Positions 1 through 12,044 of a stretch of DNA of 64,000 nucleotides are shown piece after piece; position 1 is the first letter of the stretch; every line of letters starts with the position of its first letter. The notes under the pieces are model-generated. The model made no database searches and was not told where the DNA came from. It saw only the letters and a list, made by a program, of their open reading frames with translations. The position numbers and the translations under genes are program-made. Source of the stretch: Symbiotaphrina buchneri (lineage: Eukaryota > Ascomycota > Symbiotaphrinales > Symbiotaphrinaceae); contig BCIG01000007.1 in the NCBI GenBank assembly GCA_001599915.1, forward strand, positions 744,001-808,000. The letters run 5' to 3'.

Positions 1-600
1 ACCGACAGTACAGATAGTGGGAACGGGCATTCGAGGGGCACGGATGAAAATGCGTCTCGATCTCATAGCGGCCCTACTTATGGCGAGCAAGCTGGGGAGA
101 TTATTGATGCGATTCTACGCTTCTTGACATCAAATTTGCCGAAGCACTTCCGCCTTGATACATCTGTGTCTCAACTCGACGGGGTTCCACGCCTGCCATC
201 CCCAGCAGAGATGCCGAAGAAAGCCGATCCACGCCTCAAGTCCATCCGCTTCGGTGACTACTCACCAGAGGAGGCTGATGATAGGGACCCCACCATCACT
301 CTGCTCTCCAAGATTCTCCTTTCTCTCCCCTTTGCTCTTCTGAAATTCATTCTCGAATATCCTCACCTTGGCAATCCTCGCGAGGGGCCGCTTGATCTAG
401 CTTTAAAGCACGCGTTGGCTCAGTCTGTCATCCAAGAACGTGAGAAACGGCGCCAAGCTGTACGCTGCAAGCCGACCTCTTCTGGCGAGGAGAACGCCGC
501 TACCGCAGCATTGTGGGATGCCGTTGGATGGGAGGAGCAGGTCATTCCTCATGGCCCTCACGGGGATTTCGAGCTCATTCGGACCAAGCTCATGTCTTAG
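1..600 (+). CDS. C-terminal part of an unidentified protein, cut by the window edge
   Basis: The frame is open from the first base to a TAG at 598-600, giving 199 residues of a gene that begins upstream of the window. The first 30 residues are polar and Ser/Gly-rich. They are followed by helical stretches (IIDAILRFLTSNLPKHF, then LLSKILLSLPFALLKFILEY) separated by a Pro/Lys-rich linker, and a charged helix (QSVIQEREKRRQ). The alternating hydrophobic helices around LP motifs loosely recall RhoGAP-like helical folds, but I cannot assign a family. No signal peptide or membrane segment is evident in the visible part. Coding character is supported by the absence of stops over 600 bases and by stop-rich sequence immediately after it. 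Confidence 0.6.
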   Translation, partial: TDSTDSGNGHSRGTDENASRSHSGPTYGEQAGEIIDAILRFLTSNLPKHFRLDTSVSQLDGVPRLPSPAEMPKKADPRLKSIRFGDYSPEEADDRDPTITLLSKILLSLPFALLKFILEYPHLGNPREGPLDLALKHALAQSVIQEREKRRQAVRCKPTSSGEENAATAALWDAVGWEEQVIPHGPHGDFELIRTKLMS

Positions 601-3600
601 AGCAAGTCTGCAAATCATCATTGCTGGTGCCTTTTCTTTTTTCACAAAATCGTGCATTTTATTGCATCATCGTGTTTTGTCTTGAGTATCATCGTGTTTT
701 GTCTTGAGTATCATCGTCGTTATCATCGTCTCGCATCCGGGCGTTGAATATCCCTCGCGGCATAGCAAGCGTTGGCGTTGTCTTTCCGGGCGTCGAATGG
801 CAGTTTCTGGCACGCATTGAGGTCTTCTTCTTCTTTTGTAGATGCGGACCCATTTCTCTTCTTTTCTGGATGGCCTTGTCACTCCATGTCTACGGGTTAA
901 GAAGAAAGCATTTGGGGGTGTGCCGAGTGGGTATCTTTCTCCGCCGCTATGCATCCGTGCTTGCACATTTTTGTCATGGCTGGAATCGCGGATCTCTAGC
1001 ATCTGGGATCATGTACTGAGTATGAAAATAAAAATGAGATTGTTGTATGAGTTAACACTGTGTATGGAGTGAATGATGCGTGTGTTGAGGTCGTGGATTC
1101 ACCTCGGTTGGTTTTCTCGTTGAGTGAGTGAACGCTCTGGGTGATCAACCCGCCGCTTGCTCCCTTCACACCCTTACCCACGGCTTGTACCCATCAGTGA
1201 TATTGCAGTCTTCAGAGTGACAAAGTCCCCCCGCCCAAACCGTCACGGACGCGTCTCCGTCCTGAGTAGCTGGCGTGAATTTGGTTGCGCAAGGAAGTCC
1301 CAAAGTTTATGTGCGGTGAGCAGTTTGGTGAATGGTGAGCCCCCGAAAGAGCAAGTTAAGGTAGGCAGGGCAGGGCAACTAAGGTTTAGGGAAGCGTAAT
1401 TTCCGATGGTCAAGCCTCAGTGGAGTTTACAACAAGGAAAAGCGGATGATCAAAGATAACCCGACCCACGCACTCCACACCGTTCAGTGCTCTCCTCGGG
1501 GCTACAGATGCGGCAGATCATCCACCCTACCTGTACGGAGTACTCCGTACGAGCTGTCAGGCGGGCGCGGGTGCGGGTTGTGGGACTTCCTGCCAGTGGG
1601 ACTTGGCGACGGGGAGAGATGCTTATTCCCTTTTTTCCCCTTCTCAAAGGAGCAGTTCAAGGGGGAAGAATCGCTACGAGAGATGTGGAGGGAGGCTGGG
1701 AAAACGTTTCCGTTTGAAGATCACGGCCCATATCTGTGTGATCTTGCATCTCTCGACGGCAACGTGCAGGAAACTGACATGATGGGTGCAAGCGTTGCAG
1801 GTTGTAAGTTGTCGATCACACGGGGCGGAGTCAGGTACAGTACGGTGTCGGTATTAGGTCAAGAGGACGCGGTGCTTTTGATTGGTCTGGGGTCTACTCT
1901 ACAGCGATGAGGTTTTAAATCATGCTTCTTCTCTTGAGTACTTCGTAGTCCTCTGTGCGACTCGAATTGCCTTTTTCCTTGACCCACTCGAAGAGTCGAA
2001 ACGGGTTTCCTTGAACGCCGTCGAGCCGTCCCGGCCTGAGGAGGAGGTTGGTTATGAAAAAGACGACTATCGAATGCGTGAGACAGGGATCAGATTAAAG
2101 GGGTCATCCTTGTTTTGAGTCCTGCGACTTTGGGCAGGCATTGCAGGCATGGCGGATGAATCCCGGGAGGAATACGCTAAAGTCAACAAAGGAGGAGGAT
2201 GTTGAAATATCGGGCCAAAATTATTATCAAAAGGATGACGTCTACATTTTATGGTGTTTGGATTGGTTGTCGCAGGACTGCAGAGTAATTGCGTCGTGAC
2301 GGTCGAATTGTGAGTCCTCTGAGAGGGATGGGAGGTTGGTGGCCTAACGTGTCCGGGACCGATTTCCAAGCTTTCACAAGTTTCAGCGGCAAGATGGCAT
2401 CCATCTCTGGGATAAAAATTGGATAGATCCGCAACAAAAGGTATTCCCAAGATCCACCACTGGATGCAAGAGAGACTGTCAGACATCTTCTCGCAGTACT
2501 CAGTACGGTATCTCCCAGCCTTCCAATAATGCCTCTCCTATTCTGAGATGTTCCTGTCAATGAACAGCGATCACGGCACGGCTCCCGAGATCTGTCAGGG
2601 GTTGGATGCTCCCAGCCAATTGTTTCGATGGCGGTTTATGGAGGTCAAGAATAGGATTCAAACGGGCACAAAGATCTTGACATTATTTCTATGACTGATT
2701 CAAGCAACCCAAGTCGCCATACGTTTTGGTGCAAGCCCGATCTTGGCACCGGTAACCTGGAGCAGTTTAGGTGTGATTTGCAGAGCGTCAATCTCGTGGC
2801 TGCTTTACCGGTTCCGGTAAGGATTCGGGCACAAGTGTGTCGTTCCGGTCCATGCCAGGCTCGCCAGCGGAGGCGGGTTGCTCGCGCCATCCCAACGTTT
2901 CTTCCCGCTCATTGGGCAGCCGTTGGACAAGCTCTGGAGCCAAAGCTCGAGCGGTCGACTGCGCCCCTTTTCCGCCGGTGGTTGGCGTGCTTGTCACTCA
3001 GGCTAAGGTCCCGGATTCGTGGGCGCACAAGAAGTAAGTTGGCGCCCGTCGGTTTCAAGGGGCTTGGTTGGCACCTGCAGAAATGGATGCAGGTGGATGG
3101 AGCCGTGAGGGAGCGGTCCGCACACTCCGCACCAGCTTGCTCCGTAGGCCGTGGCCTCGAGGGAACGTTTGTGCGGGCCTCGAGTCCCCTTTTACCCCTT
3201 GATGCAGGGTTCACTGAGTTTCTCCTTACATATTCGCCCCGTAGTCCCGCATCTCGCAGATAGCTCCACCGCAAAAGAATTTTCTCTCTCACCTTTGATC
3301 GCATCTCCAGGTGAATTCGGTCGCTCAATTATGTTCATTGCTCATCGTCGACGCCATTTTGTATTTGTCCGATATTATCGCAGTGTCGCTGGACGAGCCG
3401 GCTCTTGAGCCCATGCGAAAATCGGTTTAGCCTTTGACGCGTATCGGCGGTAGAGAAGCTCATCTTACTCGCGCTAGAGCGCTGCCCCCGTTTGGCTGCG
3501 CGCGACCACTACAAACAGTGACGAACAATCACAACAAACCTCGAGGAGCAGTGTCGCTGTTTTTGAAGAACTCTGGGCGATACAATTCCTATATCACTTT

Positions 3601-4410
3601 TGCGCAAACGAATGCTGGAAGTTTGAAGGAGAGCTGTACGGTACTGCTCTTCAATTTTCTGGTGATTTTGTGGGTGTCTAAGTGGACATTCAGTTGGTGG
3701 TGCTGCTTTCACCAGCGCGCTCTGTGATTGGCCCAGAGGGCAAGCCTTCATTTCGCTCCAGGACATCGTGAAAACCGGGAGCACAACACCCTCATTTCCC
3801 ATCCTGTCGGATACTCTGCCCCGGTCTGCGCTGCTTAGCAACTCCCCCAAACTGACAAAGAGCCGTTCGATCGGTGCTGCCGTCCTTCATTTCCCCCATT
3901 CAGCTGGCGCGTGCGTTTCGTGCCTCTGCAGTCTCTGCTACCTTACTGCTTGCCTTTACTATCCGATAGAGGAACCTCCACTCGTCATCTTGGACTCCAC
4001 GATCTTTCTCCAGGTCTGACACTGCAACCGTGACACGTAGGAGGACAACTTTCTTTCCTTCACTTTTCAGACTTCTCGGATGATCCGCCCGAGCCATCGA
4101 TCAAAAGCGATAGACTCTAATCAAGCATCATCATTCCTCGTGCATTCCAAGCTTCGGCAACCGTCAAGTCCAAGCGACACCGCCGCTGTTCGGCCAATCG
4201 CTCAGTTCGGCATTTCAGCGTGCATCCATGGTGCGACTCGAGCATTCCTGTTAATCTTATCAAGCTGAAGCTTTACGAAGCTAGAAATGTGAGTGAGCAC
4301 ACGAAGCAAAACAACACCTTGCCCTGTGCTACCTCTGATCTTGAGACGTGCTGATCGATGTAACAAAGACTCTTGCGTCTGTGTAACGATCATCTCGACA
4401 TTGCACGACA
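601..4410. other. Long intergenic region with no supported gene
   Basis: I see no convincing coding region in these 3.8 kb. The open frames present are short or of biased composition, and none shows a recognisable domain. The stretch holds the 3' flank of the preceding gene, a perfect 18-bp palindrome at 1533-1550, and presumably the promoter and a long leader for the gene at 4411. The last kilobase is CT-rich in places, as is common upstream of fungal genes, and GT..AG pairs near 4289 could mark a leader intron. A non-coding RNA cannot be excluded by eye. Confidence 0.5.
1533..1550. repeat. Perfect palindrome built on TACGGAGTA/TACTCCGTA
   Basis: GTACGGAGTACTCCGTAC reads identically on both strands. 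The half-site TACTCCGTA recurs at 8650-8658, 12054-12062 and 12345-12353, always between genes. Its function is unknown to me; it could be a protein-binding site, a cruciform-forming element or the footprint of a small repeat family. Confidence 0.8.
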
Positions 4411-7400
4411 ATGAATCGTTTCCGGACGCGTAAGAAGTCGACTGGTGCCGGATCTCGCTCTGAAACTCCATCGCAAGATGCGGACAGACCGGCGATGCCT
4501 TCACTATCGAGCAAGTCGTTCAGGAAGAAAAAGCAGCAGCCACCACCAAAACTGGAGTTCGATTTAGCAACAGCTCTACCATCTTCAGATGAGTTCCGTA
4601 CGAGTCTGCTCATGCCGAAGCTCTCGGCGCGTTTTAGCATGCTGAGGGAACAAGACGATCCCAACTCGAAACTGGGCAAGGCGAACGATGACAGCGTCTT
4701 ATCTCCAAAACGACAGTCACGGATTGGTTATGGATTCGTCTCATATGTAGGAGGACTCGCGGATATAGCGGAGGTGGACTCGATAAAGGGATCTGTGAAG
4801 GAAGCTGTTCGCCCTCCGTTTGCCAACGAGCGCGTAGGATCATTTGCATCGGACGGCTCCGGTCTCGAAGATGACCCAGCACATCCTGGCGGCGGAATGA
4901 CTCGATCACGCACGCGAGAAGGGAACAACTTGTTCGGCGGAAGGCAAAAGGTCTATAAGATTCCGGTCAGTGGGACAGCTTCCACCAAGACCCTTGCAGG
5001 AGACAACGCTTCACAGAGTTCTGGAGGAGGGATGGGGGGGAGGTTTCTATATGAATACGATGTCAACCCATCTTCCTTCAATGGACTCCGCGAGATCTCT
5101 CAGGAGCATGAAGGGCAACATACCGAGCGTGATTCTCTGATCAACCGCGACTCAGACGAGAAAGATCGAGCAAGCTCGCCCTCTATTCCTGGATATAACC
5201 ACAACCGGGAGACATCATCCTCCACAAATTCAGCGCCTTCGAACATCCGAACCTCAACAGCTGCGACTTCTATAGCCTCTCAAGGTGCTGCGTCTATACC
5301 TGGCAGCGCCGGGCTCCCAGGAAGAGCTCCATCCGCGCAGGGTTCGACCCCGCCCAGTAGCTTGGAGCGTCTAGAGCGGTCAACGACCAAATCGAGGCGC
5401 TTATATGAACAAGGCCTGGATCAGCAACTCCAGGATCAACAGTCATCTGCCCTCAGCCGTCTCGAACACCTGCAACGACAACGCACACTTGGCTCTGGAG
5501 GAGCAGCGGGCGGAAGGCTTATGCACGCTCAGAGTGCTACCAGTCTCCGAGACCGGTACGACCGAACTATTGCTAGACCAAGCCCAGGTGCCACTCGTAA
5601 CTGCAGTCCTATTCCGCCAACCTCACCGACAAGTATCACAAGTTATGACTTGAATCGCCAAGAGTCAGCATCGAGAGCATCAGGGCAAGATTCTGGTGCA
5701 TCTAACTCAAGGCCAATGTCCCCAGTACTCCATCCCGGCATGAGTGAAGAAGATGCTTCCACACTGGCGAAATCCATACAACCACAAGACCGAGGGAAAG
5801 CCACCGCGCTCGGTGCATTCAACAAACCGGCCAAGCAGTTCGACGAGGAGGACTACTCATTGCGGCAGTTACAGCTTCATGGAGGAAAAGTCAGCCCGGC
5901 TTTGCCCAGTCCGCTCTGGAGGAGCTCCTCACCGAGGTCATCGCCGAAGAAAGCCGCTGAGCATAAACTTGGCGGCGAGAATATTCCGAACCCTTCAACA
6001 TCGTCTTCTTTACAATCTCCTACCACAACGTCCTTCCAAGACCAGCTGCTTGCACGTCAAGGAGACCACAGTCGTCATTCATCACGTCCTAGTGGGTCGG
6101 CAATCTATCGAAACTCGGCCACTCTGCCAGTACAAAATGGCACATTCCTCGCAGCCCCCGATGGCAGCGATATGAGCTCACAGGCCGACAGTGAAGCTGA
6201 GACAGAGGAGAAACCGACCATACAGCGTACAGAAAAGGAAGAGGTTGTCGAGGGCACTCATGCTCAACTCGCTGCGCCGGATGCTGGTCGGCATTCTAAC
6301 GAGAACTCATCTCACTGGCATGCTCATCAACCGTCCAACTTTGCAGATATCACTGCAGAAGAGTTGGACGATCTCTATCCACCGAACCATTCAACCTATC
6401 CTAAAGCATCCTCTCCTGGCATGTCAATCGGCTCACTCGGACCTGAGTCGCCTACGCTTGGGCCCGCAGCCGGATTGAATGGTCTCGTTCAACAACACTT
6501 GCGCACTGACAGCAATACTTCTTCGGTCTATCCCGCCCCATCATCATCGGGTTCCGGCCTTCCTAGAGATCCGAGGAGACTGAATGCAGCCCCGAAGAGC
6601 TCGCAAGCGGACGAGTACAGCAGACCAGGAGACAGCAATCCTTGGAATGACTGGGACGGTGATTACACCACCGGTAACGGCTCGCCACTGCGGAACGCAC
6701 CACGCCATCCGAGCCACCTTGTCCCATCTCCGAAATCCAGCAAGGCCAGTCAGTTTTTCGGGGCCGAGCTTCCTATGCAGGATCGAAGCGAGCAATGGTC
6801 AGTCGGCCATGCCAGGGAAGGCAGCAATGAAACGCAGAGGGAACGAGAAGCGTTTACGACTGAGTTGGCAAATAGAAGGAAGATGATCCAGCAGAATCTG
6901 AAGAATGCGGCCGGAAACTCAAGATCTGGTAGCCCAGCGCCCACATCTGACTCTGCCAGAGATAGTCCCCTACGCCCGCCAAATTCTTTCACTAACATCC
7001 TGAAGCCCAAGTCCAGCCGTTCATCCATTAAGCAAGAGGCATCTTCCAAAGCAATGAGGATGCTGGGAATAGGCCACTCGAACGCCAGTACCGGAACCGT
7101 TGCAAACTCATCTCAACTGGACAACCAACAGATCATGCGACAAGAAGATGTCCCAAAGGTTCCAGTCGTCCCGACTCCACAGATGAGGAAGGCTTTGAGA
7201 CAGTACCATCAAAACGCTCAGAAGGAGGCGGGGTTAAAGAGGACAGGAGTCTGGGACAGCCAATCTTCTCCGAAGCAATCGTCATCACCATCCCCACCCA
7301 CCAGCCGTGGCTCTGAATCAGGTGCATCCAGTGGACCGCCTCGCAGCCGCGACGGCAAGACAGGAAATGATCCCATGGTGCCTCTGGAAGAAAACAGATC

Positions 7401-8106
7401 TCGTGCCAACATCTTTGCCAACGTTCGAAATCACTTTATCGAGAATCCACCGAATGCGTCTTTCGCCCAAAACCAAGGGACTGGCAGACCTCCTCTTCAA
7501 GGCTACTTCGACAAACCGTTACCTGCCTATCAGGCGAGGAAGGATAGTCCCTTATTCCCGCCAGCAAAACAATCTAGGAATCCGTCTCCATACGAATCTC
7601 CATTGAACTCAGCATCCACGACGCCTAGCATCACCCCGAGCTTGACCCAAACTGACGCCAACCGTGCAGCAGCCATGCGGAAGAAGTCTGTGAAAAAGGC
7701 TGACATCTCCGAACCCACGCTGTTGTCCACCACCTCAACTCAGGATACCATCAATCTGCCTGCTAGTTCCCACTTTCTTCAAAGCTCCGACACCCCTCCG
7801 CCAGTGCCACCCCTCAATCCTCGAAGGAAACGTCTAGGAAAAGCACAGACTGTCTTCGATTCACTGCGTGGCGAAAGGATGGATCGTGCTCTTCCCTCCC
7901 CCCAGACTCCAGATTACAGCGATGAAGGCTTTGAGCCAAGGGGGCTGAAGAAATCTACCAGCGAAGGAGGAGGGTTGAATGTGATTGCGAACCAACGCGC
8001 CATGACTGGCAACCCTCAGCCTCCAGTGCCGGCCAGAAACCACACGGATCCTCTTCAGCCAAACGCAGCTTATTCCACGGCTGCGGCTGATGGAGCGATG
8101 TTCTGA
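4411..8106 (+). CDS. Large intrinsically disordered conserved-type fungal protein
   Basis: A single uninterrupted frame encodes 1,231 residues with no intron. The N-terminus is basic (NRFRTRKKS, then FRKKKQQPPPK). A more ordered block follows at about residues 48-110, including FDLATALPSSDEFRTSLLMP and ARFSMLREQDDPNSKLGK, and looks like the conserved core. The rest is rich in Ser, Pro, Gln and Asn, with many SP/TP sites and proline motifs (TPPPVPPLNPRRKR near residue 1130, PQPPVPARN near the C-terminus) resembling SH3-binding ligands. There is no membrane segment and no enzyme motif. The proline motifs suggest a scaffold or signalling role at cortex or cytoskeleton, but that is inference. The start is supported by an A-rich context before the ATG. 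I do not recognise a named family. Confidence 0.8.
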   Translation: MNRFRTRKKSTGAGSRSETPSQDADRPAMPSLSSKSFRKKKQQPPPKLEFDLATALPSSDEFRTSLLMPKLSARFSMLREQDDPNSKLGKANDDSVLSPKRQSRIGYGFVSYVGGLADIAEVDSIKGSVKEAVRPPFANERVGSFASDGSGLEDDPAHPGGGMTRSRTREGNNLFGGRQKVYKIPVSGTASTKTLAGDNASQSSGGGMGGRFLYEYDVNPSSFNGLREISQEHEGQHTERDSLINRDSDEKDRASSPSIPGYNHNRETSSSTNSAPSNIRTSTAATSIASQGAASIPGSAGLPGRAPSAQGSTPPSSLERLERSTTKSRRLYEQGLDQQLQDQQSSALSRLEHLQRQRTLGSGGAAGGRLMHAQSATSLRDRYDRTIARPSPGATRNCSPIPPTSPTSITSYDLNRQESASRASGQDSGASNSRPMSPVLHPGMSEEDASTLAKSIQPQDRGKATALGAFNKPAKQFDEEDYSLRQLQLHGGKVSPALPSPLWRSSSPRSSPKKAAEHKLGGENIPNPSTSSSLQSPTTTSFQDQLLARQGDHSRHSSRPSGSAIYRNSATLPVQNGTFLAAPDGSDMSSQADSEAETEEKPTIQRTEKEEVVEGTHAQLAAPDAGRHSNENSSHWHAHQPSNFADITAEELDDLYPPNHSTYPKASSPGMSIGSLGPESPTLGPAAGLNGLVQQHLRTDSNTSSVYPAPSSSGSGLPRDPRRLNAAPKSSQADEYSRPGDSNPWNDWDGDYTTGNGSPLRNAPRHPSHLVPSPKSSKASQFFGAELPMQDRSEQWSVGHAREGSNETQREREAFTTELANRRKMIQQNLKNAAGNSRSGSPAPTSDSARDSPLRPPNSFTNILKPKSSRSSIKQEASSKAMRMLGIGHSNASTGTVANSSQLDNQQIMRQEDVPKVPVVPTPQMRKALRQYHQNAQKEAGLKRTGVWDSQSSPKQSSSPSPPTSRGSESGASSGPPRSRDGKTGNDPMVPLEENRSRANIFANVRNHFIENPPNASFAQNQGTGRPPLQGYFDKPLPAYQARKDSPLFPPAKQSRNPSPYESPLNSASTTPSITPSLTQTDANRAAAMRKKSVKKADISEPTLLSTTSTQDTINLPASSHFLQSSDTPPPVPPLNPRRKRLGKAQTVFDSLRGERMDRALPSPQTPDYSDEGFEPRGLKKSTSEGGGLNVIANQRAMTGNPQPPVPARNHTDPLQPNAAYSTAAADGAMF

Positions 8107-8811
8107 TGCAGCAGGAATTACAGATGCTTATGATATCTCCTGCCATCACCACGCTTTGCCTTCCTCGCTACCATCTACTTCTTCGATTCGATGTACATCT
8201 TTGCACATACACGTTCGACATCAATGTCATTTTCGCGACTTGTCACGGCCGCACTCGGTGATGTGTCATGACGGTCTCTCTTCCTGTCACCGGTTACGAT
8301 ACACCATCCTCATTTCTTCGCGTCAAAAAGGATTCTGTCATCTGAGTGTACACATGCTGGGGCAATGAGATGTGTTGGCTCAGGACAAGTATTTCGTCCC
8401 TTATGGGCGGGCCATTGCTTATGCGCTCTTGGTCTTTGCGATGGTTTTGCGCAGCTGGCTTGCGCGTCGATGGCTGTTGGTGCCCCCCTGTACATAGGAC
8501 ACTCGAGCAAATAGCATAATGCAAAAACTGAAAAGTAATAATATTCTGTGTGCGACCTATCGTAGGCAAATTTCCCAGGTAGTGCATGCCTGGCCTCGAA
8601 GTCCTGGTACATTACTGTAGCCGGTGCTTGCTTTCATCTTCTCCGCATCTACTCCGTACTTCCGTACCACTAGTGATCTGAGGCGCCCAGGCTAAAGCAG
8701 CCTTGATTATGTAATCCGCGTTTCAAGCGGGTGAGCCACAGCCACCGAGCTGTCAAAACTTCCGCATGCGACTATCGTGCAAGCACGTCTCCAAGGCACA
8801 AAGACATCACC
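8107..8811. other. Intergenic region with a TACTCCGTA motif
   Basis: These 705 bases hold the 3' flank of the disordered-protein gene and the promoter of the Rtf2 gene. A TACTCCGTACT motif lies at 8650-8660, followed at once by a degenerate second copy (TTCCGTACC). No open frame here looks coding. Confidence 0.6.
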
Positions 8812-9863
8812 ATGGGTAATGACGGTGGCAGGTAAGGATATCTTGCCCCTTGGGAACAGTGATTCTCTTTACCAGATCCTGACGTGTTTCACCTAGCATT
8901 CCGACCCGGCGCGAGCTGGTCAAAGAAGCCGCTCGCAACCCTACCACGACGGAGCTCAAAGAAACACAAAACGAGGCGCAAGAATGGGCCTGGACCACGG
9001 ACCCGCTATCACACAAACCGCTCGCGCAACCGGTCGTGAGCGACTGCGCCGGGCGGCTCTACAATAAAGACGCCGTGCTCGAGTTCCTGCTCCCGGCATC
9101 CGACGACGAGGCCCAGGCGGCCAAGGCAGACAAAGCGGCGCTGCTCGAGGGCCGCGTTAACAGCCTGCGCGACGTCGTCGAGGTTAGGTTTAAGGCGGAC
9201 AAAGAGGGCGGGGAGCGCGATGGTCGTGGAGGCAGATGGCAGCGCTGGGTGTGCCCTGTGACGGGCAAGACCCTGGGCCCGGGGCTGAAGAGTGTGTATC
9301 TGGTGCCATGTGGCCATGCGTTCTCGGAGGTCTCGATCAAGGAGATGGGGAAGGACAGGACGTGTGTGGAGTGCGGTGAGCCGTACGAGCCGGATAATGT
9401 CGTCCCGATCTTGACCATTTCGGAGAGCGAGAAGGAGAGGCTGGAGAAGAGGATTAAGAGGTTGAGAGAGCAGGGTCTGACGCACTCGTTGAAGAAGGCG
9501 CCCGGGTCGGGGAAGAAGAGGAAGAAGGATAAGGTTGCGGCCGAGGAGGCGGCTGCTACGACTGTTGCTGAGGGTGTTGGGTCTAAGGGTGCTTCGAAGG
9601 CTGGGACGCCACAGCCAGTGACGAATGGCAGTGGTGCTTCGACGCCGACGGTCTCGACGAATGGCATCAAGAATGCGGCGACGGCGTCGCTGACTGCGAA
9701 GGTCCTGGAGGAGCAGGAGGAGCGGAATAAACGCCGCAAGATGGCTGGTAATGAGAACCTTCAGAGCCTGTTCCATAAGGGCGGTGCGGGCATCACGGAT
9801 AGAAAGACGCAGGACTTCATGTCCAGGGGTTTTAGCATACCTGCGAATGCGAAGCATAGCTAG
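8812..9863 (+). CDS. rtf2: Replication termination factor 2 (Rtf2-type RING-like protein)
   Basis: Two exons (8812-8831 and 8897-9863) give 328 residues. The 65-nt intron begins GTAAGG and ends CCTAG. Splicing restores the hallmark N-terminus MGNDGGSIPTRRELV, which decides the start and intron. The protein has the Rtf2 layout: an N-terminal segment (WTTDPLSHKPLAQPVVSD), then a C2HC2 RING-like domain at about 121-180 with Cys126, Cys145, His147, Cys163 and Cys166, then a basic Lys-rich tail (GSGKKRKKDK) that probably targets the nucleus. In fission yeast, Rtf2 stabilises paused forks at site-specific termination barriers; related proteins act in fork restart and splicing. The glucosidase II beta gene follows on the same strand 355 bases downstream, with no functional link. 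The opposite strand is also open over most of this GC-rich exon, but its translation is an Arg/Leu-rich shadow. Confidence 0.95.
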
Positions 9864-10218
9864 ATGGCATTGGTGGTTACGGCGGCGTTGTGCATTCTGC
9901 TGGCGAGGACGGGAGGAGGGTGTTCTGGGAGTTCTAGTTCAGCATGGGAAGGGCTCAAAGGTCGACTTATTCAAACGCGAAATAGTCTAGATCAAATATC
10001 AAATGCCATCTGTTCAAGTGCTCCAAGCTTCCTTTCAATTTGTACGAGGCATTCCCTTGGCGTGCTCCCAAGCTCTCTCTCGCCGAGAGTTTTGGTGTTT
10101 GACCGCACGTAAGCGAACATCTGTCCCCGAAGCTCCTGTCAAGCTCTCCCTAAAGCTCCCATCACCACTTCCAGGCCGGCCCTGACTACAATCATTTGCA
10201 GCGAAGATTGAAAGGAAG

Positions 10219-12044
10219 ATGAGGCAATTGGAGGCCTTTGCCCTCCTGGGTGTAGCTGTCAGCTGCGCCGCTGCCGCCGAGTCGTCGCGCCCGCGCGGCG
10301 TGGGTCCTGATTGTATGTATCGAGGATATTCATCCCTTGCTGGGGGGTTGAGTTCTATGATACCCATTGCTGACATGTTCTTTCGCAGTCGCCAAGTTCT
10401 ACAAGTCTGCCGATACCTTCACCTGCATCTCGAACCCCAGCATCACTCTCCCTCTCTCAGCCGTGAACGACGACTACTGCGATTGCCCAGATGGCTCTGA
10501 CGAACCTGGCACCTCGGCCTGCTCGCACCTCTCATACCTCTCGCCAGCATCGCTCGACTCGCCGCAGAACATCAGCTTGGCGCTGCCGGGCTTCTACTGC
10601 AAGAACAAAGGCCATCGGCCCAGCTACGTCCCGTTCACATACGTCAATGACGGCGTCTGCGACTACGAGCTGTGCTGTGACGGGTCGGATGAGTGGGCTG
10701 GCGTGGGCGGCGTGCACTGCGAGGATAAATGCAAGGAGATTGGCAAGGAGTGGAGGAAGCAGGATGAGGCGAGGCGGAAATCTCTAGGTGCGGCCAGCAG
10801 GCGCAGGAAGGAGCTGGTGAAGGAGGCGGAGAGGTTGCGGAAGGAGGTCGAGGACCGGATAGAGACGCTGCAAACGGAGATCCAAGGCGCGGAGTTGAGA
10901 GTCAGGGATCTGGAGAAGGAGCTGGAGGAAGTGGAGCGGAAGGAGAAGAGCAAGGTCATCAGGGGCGTCGGAAAGAAGGGCGGAAAGCTTGCCGTGGTGA
11001 TTGAGATGGCAAAGGAAAGGATTGAGGAGCTGAGAGAGGCCGTTATAAGAGTTAGAGGGGAGAGGGATAGCAGTACTGCCAGGGTCAAGGAGCTGGAGCA
11101 GATACTGTCCACGTTCAAGGAGGAATATAACCCCAACTTCAATGACGAGGGAGTCAAGAGGGCCGTTCGTGCCTGGGAGGATTATGCCGCTCGCGATAAA
11201 GGTCCCGAGCCTGATGCGGCACATGACCGTGATCTCGACGAGATCACCAAGCCTGACACGCCAGAGAGTGGTATCAATTGGGCCGAATTCGATACAATGG
11301 AGGGAGAGAGTGACGTGGATCTTCGTAAGTTGTTACATTTCCCTCAAAGCTTCCATGTTCTAACGACCTTGCACAGTCTACAATTTCTCAGCTTACCTAC
11401 CTGCATCTGTTCAACACTGGATCGATGCGAAACTGCATGAACTCCATATGTGGGCGATCGACAACGGTCTACTGGCCAACCCTGCTTCATCCACCGCCGC
11501 CGGTTCCGAATCTCAAGCGGTCGTGGACGCGCGCAACACCCTCACATCTGCGCGCAACGAGCTGAACGGCAGAATTTCGCAACTCGAGTCCCACCGCGCG
11601 GATCTCTCCGCCGAGAAGTACGGGCCATCAGAAGTCTTCCGGGCGCTCAAGGGCACGTGCATCTCCACCGACTCGGGCGAATACACCTACGAGCTCTGCT
11701 TCCTGGACCGGGCCAAGCAGAAGCCCAAGAAAGGCGGCGGCGAGACCAACATGGGTACCTTCACGGGCCTCACGACCATCCACGTGGACGAGGAGGTCGG
11801 CGCCGACGGCAAGGGCCTGGGCAAGGGCGAGCGCATCGCCATGAAGCATGAGAACGGTCAGCACTGCTGGAACGGCCCCAACCGCAGCACGATGGTGGTG
11901 CTGGCGTGTGCGGAGAAGGACGAGATCTGGAAGATTGTCGAGGAGGAGAAATGCGTCTATCGCATGGAGGTTGGCACGGCGGCGGTGTGTGATGAGAATG
12001 TGGCCGGGCCGGAGAAGGAGCAGGGCAGGAAGGACGAGTTGTAG
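10219..12044 (+). CDS. Glucosidase II beta subunit (ER N-glycan processing)
   Basis: Three exons (10219-10312, 10389-11324, 11377-12044) encode 565 residues. A signal peptide (about residues 1-21) precedes GVGPDFAKFY. Two LDL-receptor-A-like modules follow, with the diagnostic DDYCDCPDGSDE and VCDYELCCDGSDE acidic motifs. A long charged coiled coil spans about 120-270. The C-terminal half holds the mannose-6-phosphate-receptor-homology lectin domain (YTYELCFLDRA, MGTFTGL, GQHCWNGPNRS). The protein ends in KDEL, the ER-retrieval signal. It would partner the GH31 alpha subunit, recruiting it to glycans so that the two inner glucoses are trimmed during the calnexin folding cycle. The intron junctions restore conserved protein sequence exactly: GPD-FAKFY and DL-LYNFSAYLP. 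A TACTCCGTA motif lies 10 bases after the stop. Confidence 0.95.

Noticed and set aside
915-960. tRNA-Leu-like GTGTGCCGAGTGG segment
   Set aside because: There is no TPsiC-loop GGTTCGA box at the right distance and no acceptor-stem pairing by eye.
2691-3263. 190-codon open frame in the 0.6-4.4 kb intergenic region
   Set aside because: It is Arg/Ser/Pro-rich without any domain, overlaps equal-sized frames on the other strand, and lacks a good start context.
9009-9857. 282-codon open frame antisense to the Rtf2 exon
   Set aside because: The translation is Arg/Leu-rich with no domain, and it mirrors a conserved GC-rich coding exon. It is an antisense shadow.
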